DNA of 64,000 nucleotides from the NCBI GenBank assembly GCA_023393635.1, contig JAEWKT010000015.1, forward strand, positions 1-64,000, written 5' to 3'. The first letter of the stretch is position 1; every line of letters begins with the position of its first letter. Under the pieces are notes generated by a model that was not told the origin of the DNA, made no database searches, and worked only from the letters and a program-made list of their open reading frames with translations. Positions 37,846 to 47,362 of this stretch are shown here, in pieces. A program made the translations under genes and the position numbers. This stretch comes from Pseudomonadota bacterium. Its GTDB lineage: Bacteria; Pseudomonadota; Gammaproteobacteria; Pseudomonadales; Moraxellaceae.

Positions 37846-38391
37846 TTGCAACGTCATGCCATGCAGCATCATGTTGATGTAATGATTTCAACGCAGGATA
37901 TTGAGCGACGTATCCTTGAGCTGGCCCAACACATTAATCAGGACTACCAGCACGCTGCGCACAATCTGGTGCTAGTAGGCTTATTACGTGGCTCATTTAT
38001 TTTTATGGCCGATCTGTGCCGTCAAATTACTGTGCCACACGAAGTTGATTTCTTAACAGCGTCGAGCTATGGCAATGCCATGAGCAGCTCACGTGATGTC
38101 AAAATCATCAAGGAACTGGATGAAGATATCCGTGGTCGTCATGTTCTTATCGTTGAAGATATCATTGATTCGGGCAACACTTTAAGCAAAGTGCGTGAGC
38201 TTTTTTTACTGCGTGAACCTGCCTCTATTGAAATCTGCACACTGATTGATAAACCCATGCGCCGCGAAGTAGATGTGCCCGTAAAGTACGTGGGCTTTGC
38301 CATTGCTGATGAGTTTATTGTAGGTTTTGGTATTGATTATGCGCAGCATTATCGTCATCTGCCTTATATCGGCAAAGTCGTCGCTGACTAG
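37846..38391 (+). CDS. hpt: Hypoxanthine phosphoribosyltransferase
   Basis: Hpt makes IMP from hypoxanthine and PRPP. The 181-aa enzyme carries the PRPP motif [14 protein letters not shown] near residue 101 and [15 protein letters not shown]. The TTG start at 37846 has GGGG nine bases upstream; an ATG at 37861 aligns better with the E. coli start but lies too far from that site, so the start is uncertain. It ends the purine-salvage cluster. Confidence 0.94.
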   Translation: MQRHAMQHHVDVMISTQDIERRILELAQHINQDYQHAAHNLVLVGLLRGSFIFMADLCRQITVPHEVDFLTASSYGNAMSSSRDVKIIKELDEDIRGRHVLIVEDIIDSGNTLSKVRELFLLREPASIEICTLIDKPMRREVDVPVKYVGFAIADEFIVGFGIDYAQHYRHLPYIGKVVAD

Positions 38392-38554
38392 CCTATCCCT
38401 TGAATGATCATGTATTTCATCTTCCAATACAGGTAACAGAGTTAACAATTCGTTCACTGATACTCACCAAAGCACGTCAGGTTCTTTTAAAGCTTTATGG
38501 TATTTATTTCATTAAGCAACATTAATAATTTGGCATAACTTAGGGAGAAATATC

Positions 38555-38815
38555 ATGTTTTCATTAATTGGTGCGATTATTATTGGTTTTTTTGCTGGCT
38601 TAATTGCCCGAGCCATTCATCCTGGTGAAGATAAAGCTGGTTTCATTGTTACCACTATACTGGGGATCGTTGGTGCATTATTAGCCACTTATTTAGGCCG
38701 TGGACTGGGCTGGTACGCTGATGGTGAAGCAGCAGGCTTTATTATGTCGGTTGTGGGTGCGGTGATTGTACTGTTTCTTTATAACCTGTTTATGCGCAAA
38801 AAAAACACCATGTAA
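38555..38815 (+). CDS. GlsB/YeaQ/YmgE-family small membrane protein
   Basis: The 86-aa protein has three hydrophobic segments and the family's GFFAGLIARAIHPGEDKAGF and TTILGIVGALLATYLG patterns. Members are called transglycosylase-associated, but this is only a historical label; they are induced by envelope or general stress. A TTAGGGAGAAATATC site precedes the ATG. Confidence 0.9.
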   Translation: MFSLIGAIIIGFFAGLIARAIHPGEDKAGFIVTTILGIVGALLATYLGRGLGWYADGEAAGFIMSVVGAVIVLFLYNLFMRKKNTM

Positions 38816-38836
38816 ATGCTAATCTTAAAATAAATC

Positions 38837-38889
38837 TGCCTTAATGCGATGAGCTAAAATAAATAGCTGCAATCAATTAAGGCATTTTT
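38837..38889 (+). terminator. Terminator after the GlsB-type gene
   Basis: TGCCTTAAT at 38837-38845 and ATTAAGGCA at 38876-38884 form the outer stem, AGCTA and TAGCT an inner one, and a T-run follows. Confidence 0.8.
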
Positions 38890-39074
38890 ATCGTCACCTG
38901 CTAAAAATAGTCTGCTTATACATCCAAGAAAATTACCTAGCTGCTTAATGATACATATATAAACATCCATCAATTTTAAAAATCCAACTTAAATACTTAA
39001 AAAGCTTACAAAATATGCAAAATTTTTCGCTTAGTCTGAATCTCTAAAACTTATTTAAATGATTGAGGTTGATT

Positions 39075-39632
39075 ATGAAAATTCTTGCAGCGGGTGCCTT
39101 GGTAGGTGTTTTGGCAGCAGTAACAGGCTGTAGTAGCATGATGGATAAAACTGAATCTGTGATGTCGCATATGCATAAGGCAACATTAAGTGATGCCGAA
39201 ATCATGTCAGTGCTAAATACTGCCAATATGGGCGAAATTAGTCAGGGCCAAATTGCATTACAAAAAGCGCAAAATGCACAGGTTAGAAACTTTGCCCAGA
39301 AAATGGTGACCGACCACACCAATAACTATCAAAAAGGACAGGCTTTAGGGGCGCGTTTAGGCGTTACGCCACAAAACAATGATGTCAGCATGAAGCTGAA
39401 AAAAGACAGTGATGATGTGGTCATGAAGCTGAACAAGGCTGATATGAAAAACTTTGATAAAGAATACATGGACAGTCAGGTTAAGGTACACAAAATGGTG
39501 CTGAAAACTATTGATGACAAATTATTGCCCAATGCACAAAATGCTGAGCTACGTAATTTGTTAACTCAAACCCGTCCAGCGATTGCCATGCATTTGCAAA
39601 TGGCTGAACAATTACAAAAAATGGTGAAATAA
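39075..39632 (+). CDS. DUF4142-family lipoprotein
   Basis: ATG at 39075 has GAGG six bases upstream. The signal ends in a lipobox VTGCSS (Cys at about residue 20), so the protein should be anchored in the outer or inner membrane. The rest is all-helical with the DUF4142 pattern: SDAEIMSVLNTANMGEISQGQIAL and NFAQKMVTDHTNN. DUF4142 is ferritin-like in shape; function unknown. Confidence 0.87.
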   Translation: MKILAAGALVGVLAAVTGCSSMMDKTESVMSHMHKATLSDAEIMSVLNTANMGEISQGQIALQKAQNAQVRNFAQKMVTDHTNNYQKGQALGARLGVTPQNNDVSMKLKKDSDDVVMKLNKADMKNFDKEYMDSQVKVHKMVLKTIDDKLLPNAQNAELRNLLTQTRPAIAMHLQMAEQLQKMVK

Positions 39633-39656
39633 GCCATTCATTGTTATACTAGGCAT

Positions 39657-39690
39657 AAGCGGTGCTGGGATTAACAGTACCGCTTTTTAT
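39657..39690 (+). terminator. Terminator after the DUF4142 gene
   Basis: AAGCGGT near 39657-39663 pairs with ACCGCTT at 39679-39685, followed by TTT. It is between convergent genes. Confidence 0.7.
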
Positions 39691-39729
39691 TTGGCTTATG
39701 TCTTTCTAATACATCACTTTCTAATGCAT

Positions 39730-41085
39730 TTACTTCCCAATGCAAAAACTGCCAAAAATCTTGCCCAGCAAATCATCAGCACTAAATTCACCTGTAATTT
39801 CACTTAACGCATCTTGTGCCAGTCGTAATGCTTCCGCCATGAGTTCCCCTGCCTGATACTCAACCAGTTGTGCCCTTGCATCACTTAAATACTGCTGGCA
39901 GCGCACCATTGCGTCTAAATGCCGTGTTCGGGCAATAAAGGTACTTTCCTCGGGCTGATAGCCTGCAAGCGCGCTAATCGCCGCACAGAGCGCGTCAATG
40001 CCTTGTCCTTGCTGTGCCGACAAGATGACCTGTTTTACGCTGTGTAACTCATCTTGCCCTGCTGCTTGCCCCACCAAATCGCATTTGTTGGCAATCAATA
40101 GCAAGCGTTGCTTGTCCAGCTGATGCTTAAAAAACTGATCGGCCAATGCTAATGGGTCATGATCCGTGCTTAGGTCATACACCAAAAGCAGCAAATCGGC
40201 CTGCTCAATTTCTTTATAAGCACGTTTAATGCCTTCAATTTCAACGATATCACCCGTTTCACGCAGGCCAGCAGTATCGGTTAAGGTAATGGGCAGACCG
40301 TTTAAGGTAATTTTTTCATGCAATACATCACGTGTGGTGCCCGCAATATCGGTCACAATGGCGCGATCGACGCCTGCCAAGGCATTGAGCAAGCTCGATT
40401 TACCCGCATTGGGTTTGCCTGCAATCACCACCTGCAAGCCTTCACGCAGCAATTGCCCTTGCTTGGCCGATTTTTGCACCTCAGCCACTGCTTGTTGTAC
40501 TCGTGTCAGTAAAGCCAGGATTTTACCATCCGCCAAAAAATCAATTTCTTCTTCTGGAAAATCAATGGCCGCTTCCACATGCAAGCGCAAATGAATCAAT
40601 TGTTCTAATACGTCATTGACACGACCAGAAAACGCCCCTTGTAGCGAGCGCACCGCAGAACGTGCCGCCGCTTCACTGCTGGCTTCAATCAAATCACTAA
40701 TGGCTTCGGCCTGTACCAAGTCCATCTTGCCGTTTTCAAAGGCCCGTAAGGAAAACTCACCTGCTTTGGCAGCAACCGCGCCTAAGCTTAATAGGCGCGC
40801 CAGTAGCGTGTTTTGTACCACCACGCCACCATGACCCTGCACTTCCACCACATTCTCGCCAGTAAAGGAATGCGGCGCAGGAAAACATAAGATTAAGCCT
40901 TCATCAATGACTTCACCTTGAGCATCCAAAAACGCCCTAAAGCCTGCCATGCGTAATTTAGGCAGTGGTTTTTGCGTTAACTGCTGCGCAATATCAAATG
41001 CCGCTGGCCCAGACAAACGGATAATGCCAACGCCACCACGGCCTTGTGGCGTAGCAATGGCAGCAATGGTCGTGGATGTAGACAT
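39730..41085 (-). CDS. mnmE: tRNA-uridine-5-carboxymethylaminomethyl GTPase
   Basis: With MnmG, MnmE modifies the wobble uridine of several tRNAs. The 451-aa protein has an N-terminal tetrahydrofolate-binding domain, a G domain with GKPNAGKSSLLNAL near residue 219, TDIAGTTRD, DTAGLRET and NKCD, and the C-terminal catalytic CIGK. It follows yidC in transcription order but a terminator-like hairpin lies between. Confidence 0.97.
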   Translation of the reverse strand: MSTSTTIAAIATPQGRGGVGIIRLSGPAAFDIAQQLTQKPLPKLRMAGFRAFLDAQGEVIDEGLILCFPAPHSFTGENVVEVQGHGGVVVQNTLLARLLSLGAVAAKAGEFSLRAFENGKMDLVQAEAISDLIEASSEAAARSAVRSLQGAFSGRVNDVLEQLIHLRLHVEAAIDFPEEEIDFLADGKILALLTRVQQAVAEVQKSAKQGQLLREGLQVVIAGKPNAGKSSLLNALAGVDRAIVTDIAGTTRDVLHEKITLNGLPITLTDTAGLRETGDIVEIEGIKRAYKEIEQADLLLLVYDLSTDHDPLALADQFFKHQLDKQRLLLIANKCDLVGQAAGQDELHSVKQVILSAQQGQGIDALCAAISALAGYQPEESTFIARTRHLDAMVRCQQYLSDARAQLVEYQAGELMAEALRLAQDALSEITGEFSADDLLGKIFGSFCIGK

Positions 41086-41138
41086 AACTATTCTCTATTT
41101 TTGGATCAGTGCGCTACTCAACATAGCGCAATAAAAAA

Positions 41139-41172
41139 CCGCCCAAGATTATCACTCTTAGGCGGCTTTAAA
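41139..41172 (-). terminator. yidC terminator
   Basis: On the minus strand, GCCGCCTAAGA pairs with TCTTGGGCGGT (41139-41165 region), followed by six T residues at 41133-41138. Confidence 0.75.
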
Positions 41173-41200
41173 AACCACATCTCAGGACAACCTAGCCCAA

Positions 41201-42907
41201 TTAGCTGGGATTGGCGGCCTTTGCTGCAGCCTGGTTTTGAATACTACGATTGACCATCCATTGCTGCAAAATAGTCAACAGGTTGTTGACAATCCAGTAC
41301 AGCACGAGGCCAGCAGGGAAGAATAGCAAAAACACCGTAAAGACAATCGGCATCAAGCGCATGATCTTGGCCTGCATGGGATCAGTGGGCTGCGGGTTTA
41401 ACGACTGCTGAATAAACATGGTTACACCCATGATTAATGGCAGAATAAACAGTGGATCCATGGCAGATAAATCCTGAATCCAGCCTAACCACGGCGCATG
41501 ACGTAGCTCCACACTTTCCATCAGCACCCAATACAAGGCTAAGAAAATTGGCATTTGTAGCAATAAAGGCAAACAACCCGACAGCGGATTAACCTGCTCT
41601 TTTTTATACAACGCCATCATTTCTTGTGAAAACTTCATGCGGTCTTCGCCATGCTCTTCTTTTAAACGCTGCATTTCAGGTGCAATCAGGCGCATTTTGG
41701 CCATTGAGCGATAGCTTTTGGCTGATAGCGGGAACAAGATCAGCTTGACCACACAGGTGAGCAAAATAATTGCCCAGCCCCAGTTGCCTACCAGACCATG
41801 AAAGAATTTCAAGCCAATAAACAACACCTGCGCAATCGGCCACAACCAGCCATAATCAACTGTCTGGTTTAAACCCGCGGCCAGATCTTTTAATTCAGAC
41901 TGGATTTTAGGGCCCGTGTATAGCGTGGCCCCTACATCGTATTGCATGCCCGCTGGGATATTAATGGTTGGCGATCTAAAGCCAATCACATTATTCTCAC
42001 CCACTTTGCGGGTTTCTAACGTGGCATTGTATTTGGCATCAGGAATCCAGGCAGTCACAAAGTAATGCTGAACCACACCAATCCAACCGCCTTTGGCATG
42101 CTGGTTTAACGCGTCGCTCTGGAAGTTATCAAATTTCAGCTTGTTGTAATGCTCATCTGGTGTGCCCCAGGCACCACCCAAATAAGTCCCTAACTGAAAA
42201 ATACCCTGATTACTTTTGCTCGGATCATTGGTGTTATCGCGTTTAATCTGGCCAAACATCTGACCCTGCCAAGGCTGGCTACTGCGGTTAATAATGCGAT
42301 AATTGACATGAATTGGATATTCACCTGCTTTAAAACTAAAGCTTTTAATGACTTCAACGCCATTGGGGTCTTTATAAACCAGCGGAATAACCAGCTCTTT
42401 TTGACCTGCTGCCAAACGATACTGTTTGCTTTCAGATTCATAGGTTGGACGGCCACTGCTGCTGGCATCCACACCATTGCTGCCTACCAAACCAGACTGT
42501 GCAATATACACGCGGTTGGCATCATTTTCTAAAATAACAAATGGCTTGTTATCCTGATTTTTGCTCAAGTCATGCTGTAATAATTCAGCACGTACCACGT
42601 CACCACCTTTAGGATCAATCCATAAGTGATACACGTCAGTCATGACTTCAATCAAATGACTGGCTTGAGGCGCACTGCTTGCAGGCACTGTGGTCGATTT
42701 GGCAGTAGCAGTACTGGGAATATCAGTTGCGCCAGCACTCACCACCCCTGATGGTATATCAGCACTGGTTGATGTGCTTGGTGCAACAGCGGCGGGTGCC
42801 TGTTTTACCTGAGCGTCTGGGCCATAGTCTTTTTGCCACGCCAGAATCAATAGATACGCGGTCACAAACATGGCTGCCAGAAGCGCGATTCTGCCCCATT
42901 GTTGCAT
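41201..42907 (-). CDS. yidC: Membrane protein insertase YidC
   Basis: YidC inserts and folds inner-membrane proteins with or without SecYEG. The 568-aa protein has an N-terminal helix (about 5-22), a low-complexity Ser/Thr/Ala linker, the large periplasmic domain to about residue 350, and the conserved 60kD_IMP core including AKSYRSMAKMRLIAPEMQ and NPLSGCLPLLLQMP. It is transcribed after rpmH-rnpA-yidD, as in most gammaproteobacteria. Confidence 0.97.
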   Translation of the reverse strand: MQQWGRIALLAAMFVTAYLLILAWQKDYGPDAQVKQAPAAVAPSTSTSADIPSGVVSAGATDIPSTATAKSTTVPASSAPQASHLIEVMTDVYHLWIDPKGGDVVRAELLQHDLSKNQDNKPFVILENDANRVYIAQSGLVGSNGVDASSSGRPTYESESKQYRLAAGQKELVIPLVYKDPNGVEVIKSFSFKAGEYPIHVNYRIINRSSQPWQGQMFGQIKRDNTNDPSKSNQGIFQLGTYLGGAWGTPDEHYNKLKFDNFQSDALNQHAKGGWIGVVQHYFVTAWIPDAKYNATLETRKVGENNVIGFRSPTINIPAGMQYDVGATLYTGPKIQSELKDLAAGLNQTVDYGWLWPIAQVLFIGLKFFHGLVGNWGWAIILLTCVVKLILFPLSAKSYRSMAKMRLIAPEMQRLKEEHGEDRMKFSQEMMALYKKEQVNPLSGCLPLLLQMPIFLALYWVLMESVELRHAPWLGWIQDLSAMDPLFILPLIMGVTMFIQQSLNPQPTDPMQAKIMRLMPIVFTVFLLFFPAGLVLYWIVNNLLTILQQWMVNRSIQNQAAAKAANPS

Positions 42908-42934
42908 AATGCTTACCCCAGAAAGTAAAGCGGA

Positions 42935-43228
42935 TTAACGTATTGAACGACCTTTAAAAGGCACGCAATCGTTTACCTGCGTTGAATCAATAAGTTGAAA
43001 CGATTTAAATTGTACGGGCCTGGGTACGGGGTCGTAACCATAACCACTCCACGGATGACAGCGACATATCCGCTTGCCAGCCAGCCAGCTACCATAGCCT
43101 GCGCCATGCAGGCGAACAGCTTCTAGTGCATACTGGGAACAGCTTGGAATATAACGACATCGCGGCCCAAGTAACGGGCTAATGGCAATTTGATAAAATC
43201 GAATCAACCAATGTAAAAAACGAGCCAT
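42935..43228 (-). CDS. yidD: Membrane protein insertion efficiency factor YidD
   Basis: The 97-aa protein has an amphipathic start and the family motif [21 protein letters not shown] with conserved cysteines, then [14 protein letters not shown]. YidD aids YidC-dependent insertion. It starts 11 bp after rnpA ends. Confidence 0.95.
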   Translation of the reverse strand: MARFLHWLIRFYQIAISPLLGPRCRYIPSCSQYALEAVRLHGAGYGSWLAGKRICRCHPWSGYGYDPVPRPVQFKSFQLIDSTQVNDCVPFKGRSIR

Positions 43229-43239
43229 TGGCCTGACCT

Positions 43240-43644
43240 TTACATGGTATTTTGAGAAAGGGGCTGCCTGATCAGGTGTTGTTTTGCCACCCGATGCTGC
43301 AACATACGCCAGGCCGTTTGCAATTCCTGGTGCATATCCGGATTTTGTATATGATCTGCGCCCTGCTTAGCCATAATTACAATGTCAAGTGCAGGTAACT
43401 GTTGTTGATGCAGCCTAAAACTCTCTCGCGTTAACCGTTTAAAACGATTTCGCTCATGTGCGCGTTTGATTTTTCGTTTTGCCACTACAATGCCGATACG
43501 GCTTTGAGAAGATTCAGCACTGCGCCTAATTGCCAGCAGCAAAAAACCAGGTTGGTGGACTTTATACATGGCATGATCAAACACTGCCTTAAACTCAGCA
43601 GCTTTTAATAATCTACATTCGGGCGGGAATGCAAAAGATGTCAT
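43240..43644 (-). CDS. rnpA: Ribonuclease P protein component
   Basis: RnpA is the basic protein subunit of RNase P. The hallmark [17 protein letters not shown] is seen near residue 65. I choose the ATG at 43644 (134 aa); a GTG at 43659 is also possible. It lies between rpmH and yidD. Confidence 0.95.
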   Translation of the reverse strand: MTSFAFPPECRLLKAAEFKAVFDHAMYKVHQPGFLLLAIRRSAESSQSRIGIVVAKRKIKRAHERNRFKRLTRESFRLHQQQLPALDIVIMAKQGADHIQNPDMHQELQTAWRMLQHRVAKQHLIRQPLSQNTM

Positions 43645-43681
43645 GTGTCCGACGCGCACGCGTCTATGATCGTTTAACCGC

Positions 43682-43816
43682 TTATACCGCTAAACGATGA
43701 CGACCTTTGGCACGACGACGAGCTAACACTTGACGGCCACTTTTGGTAGCCATGCGCGCGCGAAAACCGTGTACACGCTTACGTTTAATCATACTGGGTT
43801 GGAAAGTACGTTTCAT
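43682..43816 (-). CDS. rpmH: 50S ribosomal protein L34
   Basis: A 44-codon minus-strand frame starts [20 protein letters not shown] and ends GRHRLAV. This is the standard length and sequence of L34. It precedes rnpA and is divergent from dnaA across the origin. Confidence 0.98.
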   Translation of the reverse strand: MKRTFQPSMIKRKRVHGFRARMATKSGRQVLARRRAKGRHRLAV

Positions 43817-43959
43817 AATGAAAACTCAAAGCTAATCAAAAGAACGCGATTTTATTGGGCAATGCCTGCGCTGTCAAACAAAAGCACTTGTTTCATCCTA
43901 TTTTTTTATGATAAGTCAAAGAAATATTTATTTCAGCACGCTGCAGCTTCAACTGTATC

Positions 43960-44640
43960 TTAATGATATTTTTAAATATTTATTTAATAAATACCTTATT
44001 TATCCTCAGCATTGTAATTATCCCCACATTTATTCACAGGTATTTTAAATAAAAATGAACTTTATATTCATGAGCTTACTTGGTAATTAGTAATAATTAT
44101 TGAAACTTATCCACAAAACCCCTATTCTTTTGTCAAATAGCAAACAATAACCGCAACACAGGAAGTCACTGCGATGAATTTAAATTTAAAATATAATTGC
44201 GGTTATCCCCACCAAAAGCAAACAGCAATATAAATTTAAATTTATTAAATTCATGGTTATTATTATTAGGGAGCCTTTTTTCTGTGGAAATAGCTATTTT
44301 ACTATTATAAAACATAAGCTTGGCTTGAGGATAAAAATGACTAAGATATGTGTATGAATTGTGGATAAGTTTGGGTATTATTTTATCCACAAGCTTTTCC
44401 AAAAGTTGTCCACAGGCTAATTATTTAAATTTAAATTCATTATTTTAAATTTAAAGCTGATTAAAGCAGCAAACTGTCCACAGGTGTCATGACACTGATC
44501 ATGAAGTTGGTTAGAATGAGCCGCGCATCCTCATCAGGCAGTGAGCTTTTATAAATTACCCATTCTGGGAACTGCAATGCGCGTATTGAATGACGCGGTT
44601 TTGTGTTTAATCGAATTTTCAATTTTTGTATGGGGGTATC
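43960..44640. other. Chromosomal replication origin (oriC) region
   Basis: This AT-rich, non-coding region between rpmH and dnaA holds DnaA boxes: TTATTCACA 44030-44038, TTATCCACA 44107-44115, TGTGGATAA 44360-44368 (minus), TTATCCACA 44383-44391, and the variants TTGTCCACA 44406-44414 and CTGTCCACA 44474-44482. AT-rich palindromes TTTAAATTTAAA lie at 44179-44190, 44424-44435 and 44444-44455, the last two exactly 20 bp apart. These could form the unwinding region or bind another factor. Confidence 0.9.
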
Positions 44641-46035
44641 ATGGTCTGGGCAGAATGTCTGAATACACTACGGCATGAGTTGTCTGATAATGTGTTCACC
44701 ATGTGGATTCGTCCATTACATGCTGAAGAACGTGATAATGCCTTGGTGTTATTGGCGCCGAATCATTATTGGACGCGCTATATTCAAGAGCATCATTTAG
44801 AGCAAATTCGCTATTTAGTGAACAAAGCCAGTGCTGGCCGTATTTGTGAAGTGCAAATACAGGTAGATTCGCGTCCTGGTGAAGTCATTTCACAAAGCCA
44901 GACGCCTGTGATGAGTAGTGCGGAACAAAGTTCATCTAATGCCAGTGTTGTGACGTCAATAAAAGAAAAAAAATCAAGCGAAGAGGCGGCCAGTAAAAAC
45001 ACCAGCTTACAAAAGAAACGTCAGCTTAATCCGTTATTTACCTTTGCATTGTTTGTAGAAGGCCGTTCTAATCAAATGGCGGCGGAAACTTGTCGGCGTG
45101 TATTAACCCAGTTGGGCGAATCGCAACATAATCCGCTGTTTTTATATGGGCCAACGGGGTTGGGTAAAACCCACTTGATGCATGCAGTGGGCAATGCTTT
45201 ATTACAAGCCAAGCCTAATGCGCGGGTTATTTATATGACCTCAGAAAACTTTGTGCAGGATTTTGTCAGTGCCTTGCAGCGCGGTAAAATTGATGAGTTT
45301 AAGCAAAACTGCCGTTCCCTGGACTTGTTATTGGTGGATGATATTCATTTATTAACGGGCAAAGCCAGTCTGGTCGAGTTCTTCCATACATTCAATGCCT
45401 TACTCGATGAGTCCAAGCAGATTATTTTAACCTCTGATCGCTATCCCAAAGAGTTAACCGAGCTTGATCCACGTCTGGTATCGCGCTTTTCCTGGGGGCT
45501 GTCAGTTGGGGTAGAGCCACCTGATTTAGAAACCCGTATTGAAATCTTGCTAAAAAAAGCTGAAAGCAACGGGATTGAGTTGCCGCGTAACTGTGCCTTG
45601 TTTATTGCCCAGCAAGTGGTGGCTAACGTGCGTGAATTAGAAGGCGCACTCAATAAAGTGGTGGCGATTTCGCGCTTTAAGGGCAGTGGCATTGATCTGG
45701 AAGTGGTGCGGGAATCTTTAAAGGATGTGCTGGCCATTCGCGCGCGCACTATGAGCATTGAAAATATTCAGCGCGTGGTGAGTGAATATTTCCGTATTCC
45801 TTTAAAAGAGTTAACAGGCCCTAAACGTACCCGCATTTATGCCAGGCCACGGCAAATTGCCATGGGATTGTCGCGCGAGCTGACCAATGACAGCTTTCCT
45901 GATATTGGTGAAGCCTTTGGTGGGCGTGATCACAGTACTGTGATGCATGCCTGTGATAAGGTGCGTGAGCTGTGTCAGACAGATGTGGCATTTAATGAAG
46001 ATTATCAAAATTTATTGCGCTTACTGCAAAGTTAA
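44641..46035 (+). CDS. dnaA: Chromosomal replication initiator DnaA
   Basis: DnaA binds DnaA boxes and opens the origin. ATG at 44641 is chosen because GGGGG lies four bases upstream, giving 464 aa and the usual start MVWAECLNTLRHELSDNVF. The AAA+ domain has GPTGLGKTHL, VDDIHLL and the arginine-finger region; domain IV ends with GGRDHSTVMHACDK for DNA recognition. Confidence 0.98.
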   Translation: MVWAECLNTLRHELSDNVFTMWIRPLHAEERDNALVLLAPNHYWTRYIQEHHLEQIRYLVNKASAGRICEVQIQVDSRPGEVISQSQTPVMSSAEQSSSNASVVTSIKEKKSSEEAASKNTSLQKKRQLNPLFTFALFVEGRSNQMAAETCRRVLTQLGESQHNPLFLYGPTGLGKTHLMHAVGNALLQAKPNARVIYMTSENFVQDFVSALQRGKIDEFKQNCRSLDLLLVDDIHLLTGKASLVEFFHTFNALLDESKQIILTSDRYPKELTELDPRLVSRFSWGLSVGVEPPDLETRIEILLKKAESNGIELPRNCALFIAQQVVANVRELEGALNKVVAISRFKGSGIDLEVVRESLKDVLAIRARTMSIENIQRVVSEYFRIPLKELTGPKRTRIYARPRQIAMGLSRELTNDSFPDIGEAFGGRDHSTVMHACDKVRELCQTDVAFNEDYQNLLRLLQS

Positions 46036-46181
46036 AGGCACAATAACTGACATTTTATATTGAATTGCCCTAGCAATTAATATTATCAATTTTCTGATCG
46101 TTTTTATGAGTTATTTAAAACCAGCACGACGTTAAATGTCTGTGCTGGCTTGATATTTATTGTATTTAAGAGGATAGCAAC

Positions 46182-47339
46182 GTGCGTCTGAAAATCAGCA
46201 AAGACTTGCTACTAAATGTGTTGTCTCATGTGGTGGGTGCAGTAGAGCGTCGCCATACATTAAGTATTTTATCGAATATTAAATTACAGGTCACCGAACA
46301 GCAATTAACCGTAACGGGTTCTGACCTTGAAGTTGAGCTGGTGGCCAGTGCGCAATTAAATAGTGGTGCCTGCTTACAAGCAGGGGAGACCACGGTGCCT
46401 GCGCGTAAGTTAGTGGATATCTGTAAATCTTTACCCAGTGCTGCATTAATTGACTTACAGGTCACTGATGACCAACGCTGCATTTTAAAATCGGGCAATA
46501 GTCGTTTTGTATTAGGAACCTTGCCAGCAGAAGATTATCCATTGCTGGCCGTTGATGGCTTGGTGGCTGGTGAGTCAGTTCAGGTGGCGCAATCTGAGCT
46601 GAAAAAATTACTGGATAAAACTGCCTTTGCCATGGCAGTGCAGGATGTACGGTTTTATTTAACGGGAACTTTAATTGAAGTAGAAGCAGGGCAGTTGCGT
46701 GCCGTAACCACCGATGGCCACCGTTTGGCGCTGTCTGAAACGTCTGCGGTGTTTGAAGGTAGCAATACGCTACAGGCCATTGTGCCGCGTAAAGCCGTGG
46801 GTGAGCTGCAACGCTTATTGACGGTAGACGAGCAGCTACTCACCTTGATTATTGGCCGTGAGCTGATGAACGTCAGTATTACCTTGTCTGGGCGCGATAA
46901 AGAAAAAGAAGGCAATGATATTGAGGTGCGCTTTACCACCAAACTTATTGATGGCAAGTTTCCTGATTATCGCCGTGTATTGCCGCGACATGGCACCAAA
47001 ATTGTTTTAATTAATCATGATTTATTTCGTCAATCGCTGCAACGTGTGTCCATTTTAAGTAATGAAAAACTGCGTGGTGTGTTTTTGGTATTTAAAAACA
47101 ACGAATTGCAATTAAAAGCCAATAACCCAGAACAGGATGAAGCCGTCGAGGATCTGGCTATTTCCTATGAGGGCGATAGCCTAGAGATGTCATTTAACGC
47201 GCAATACCTGCTGGATGTGATGGGCGTATTGACTGGTGACCAGGTGCAATTAACGTTATCAGAAGCCAATGCATCAGCACTGGTACAAGATCCGACCACC
47301 AACAGCAGCTTATATGTGGTGATGCCAATGCGGGTATAA
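46182..47339 (+). CDS. dnaN: DNA polymerase III beta sliding clamp
   Basis: The ring-shaped clamp tethers polymerase III. It starts with GTG at 46182 after AAGAGGATAGCAAC, begins MRLKISKDLLLNVLSHVVGAVERRHTLSILSN and ends with VVMPMRV, the hydrophobic C-terminus seen in clamps; 385 aa is slightly longer than E. coli (366). A possible stem-loop (CCAGCAC / GTGCTGG) lies in the dnaA-dnaN gap near 46121-46147. Confidence 0.98.
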   Translation: MRLKISKDLLLNVLSHVVGAVERRHTLSILSNIKLQVTEQQLTVTGSDLEVELVASAQLNSGACLQAGETTVPARKLVDICKSLPSAALIDLQVTDDQRCILKSGNSRFVLGTLPAEDYPLLAVDGLVAGESVQVAQSELKKLLDKTAFAMAVQDVRFYLTGTLIEVEAGQLRAVTTDGHRLALSETSAVFEGSNTLQAIVPRKAVGELQRLLTVDEQLLTLIIGRELMNVSITLSGRDKEKEGNDIEVRFTTKLIDGKFPDYRRVLPRHGTKIVLINHDLFRQSLQRVSILSNEKLRGVFLVFKNNELQLKANNPEQDEAVEDLAISYEGDSLEMSFNAQYLLDVMGVLTGDQVQLTLSEANASALVQDPTTNSSLYVVMPMRV

Positions 47340-47362
47340 GCTGCCTAGGTATAGTTAAGATC

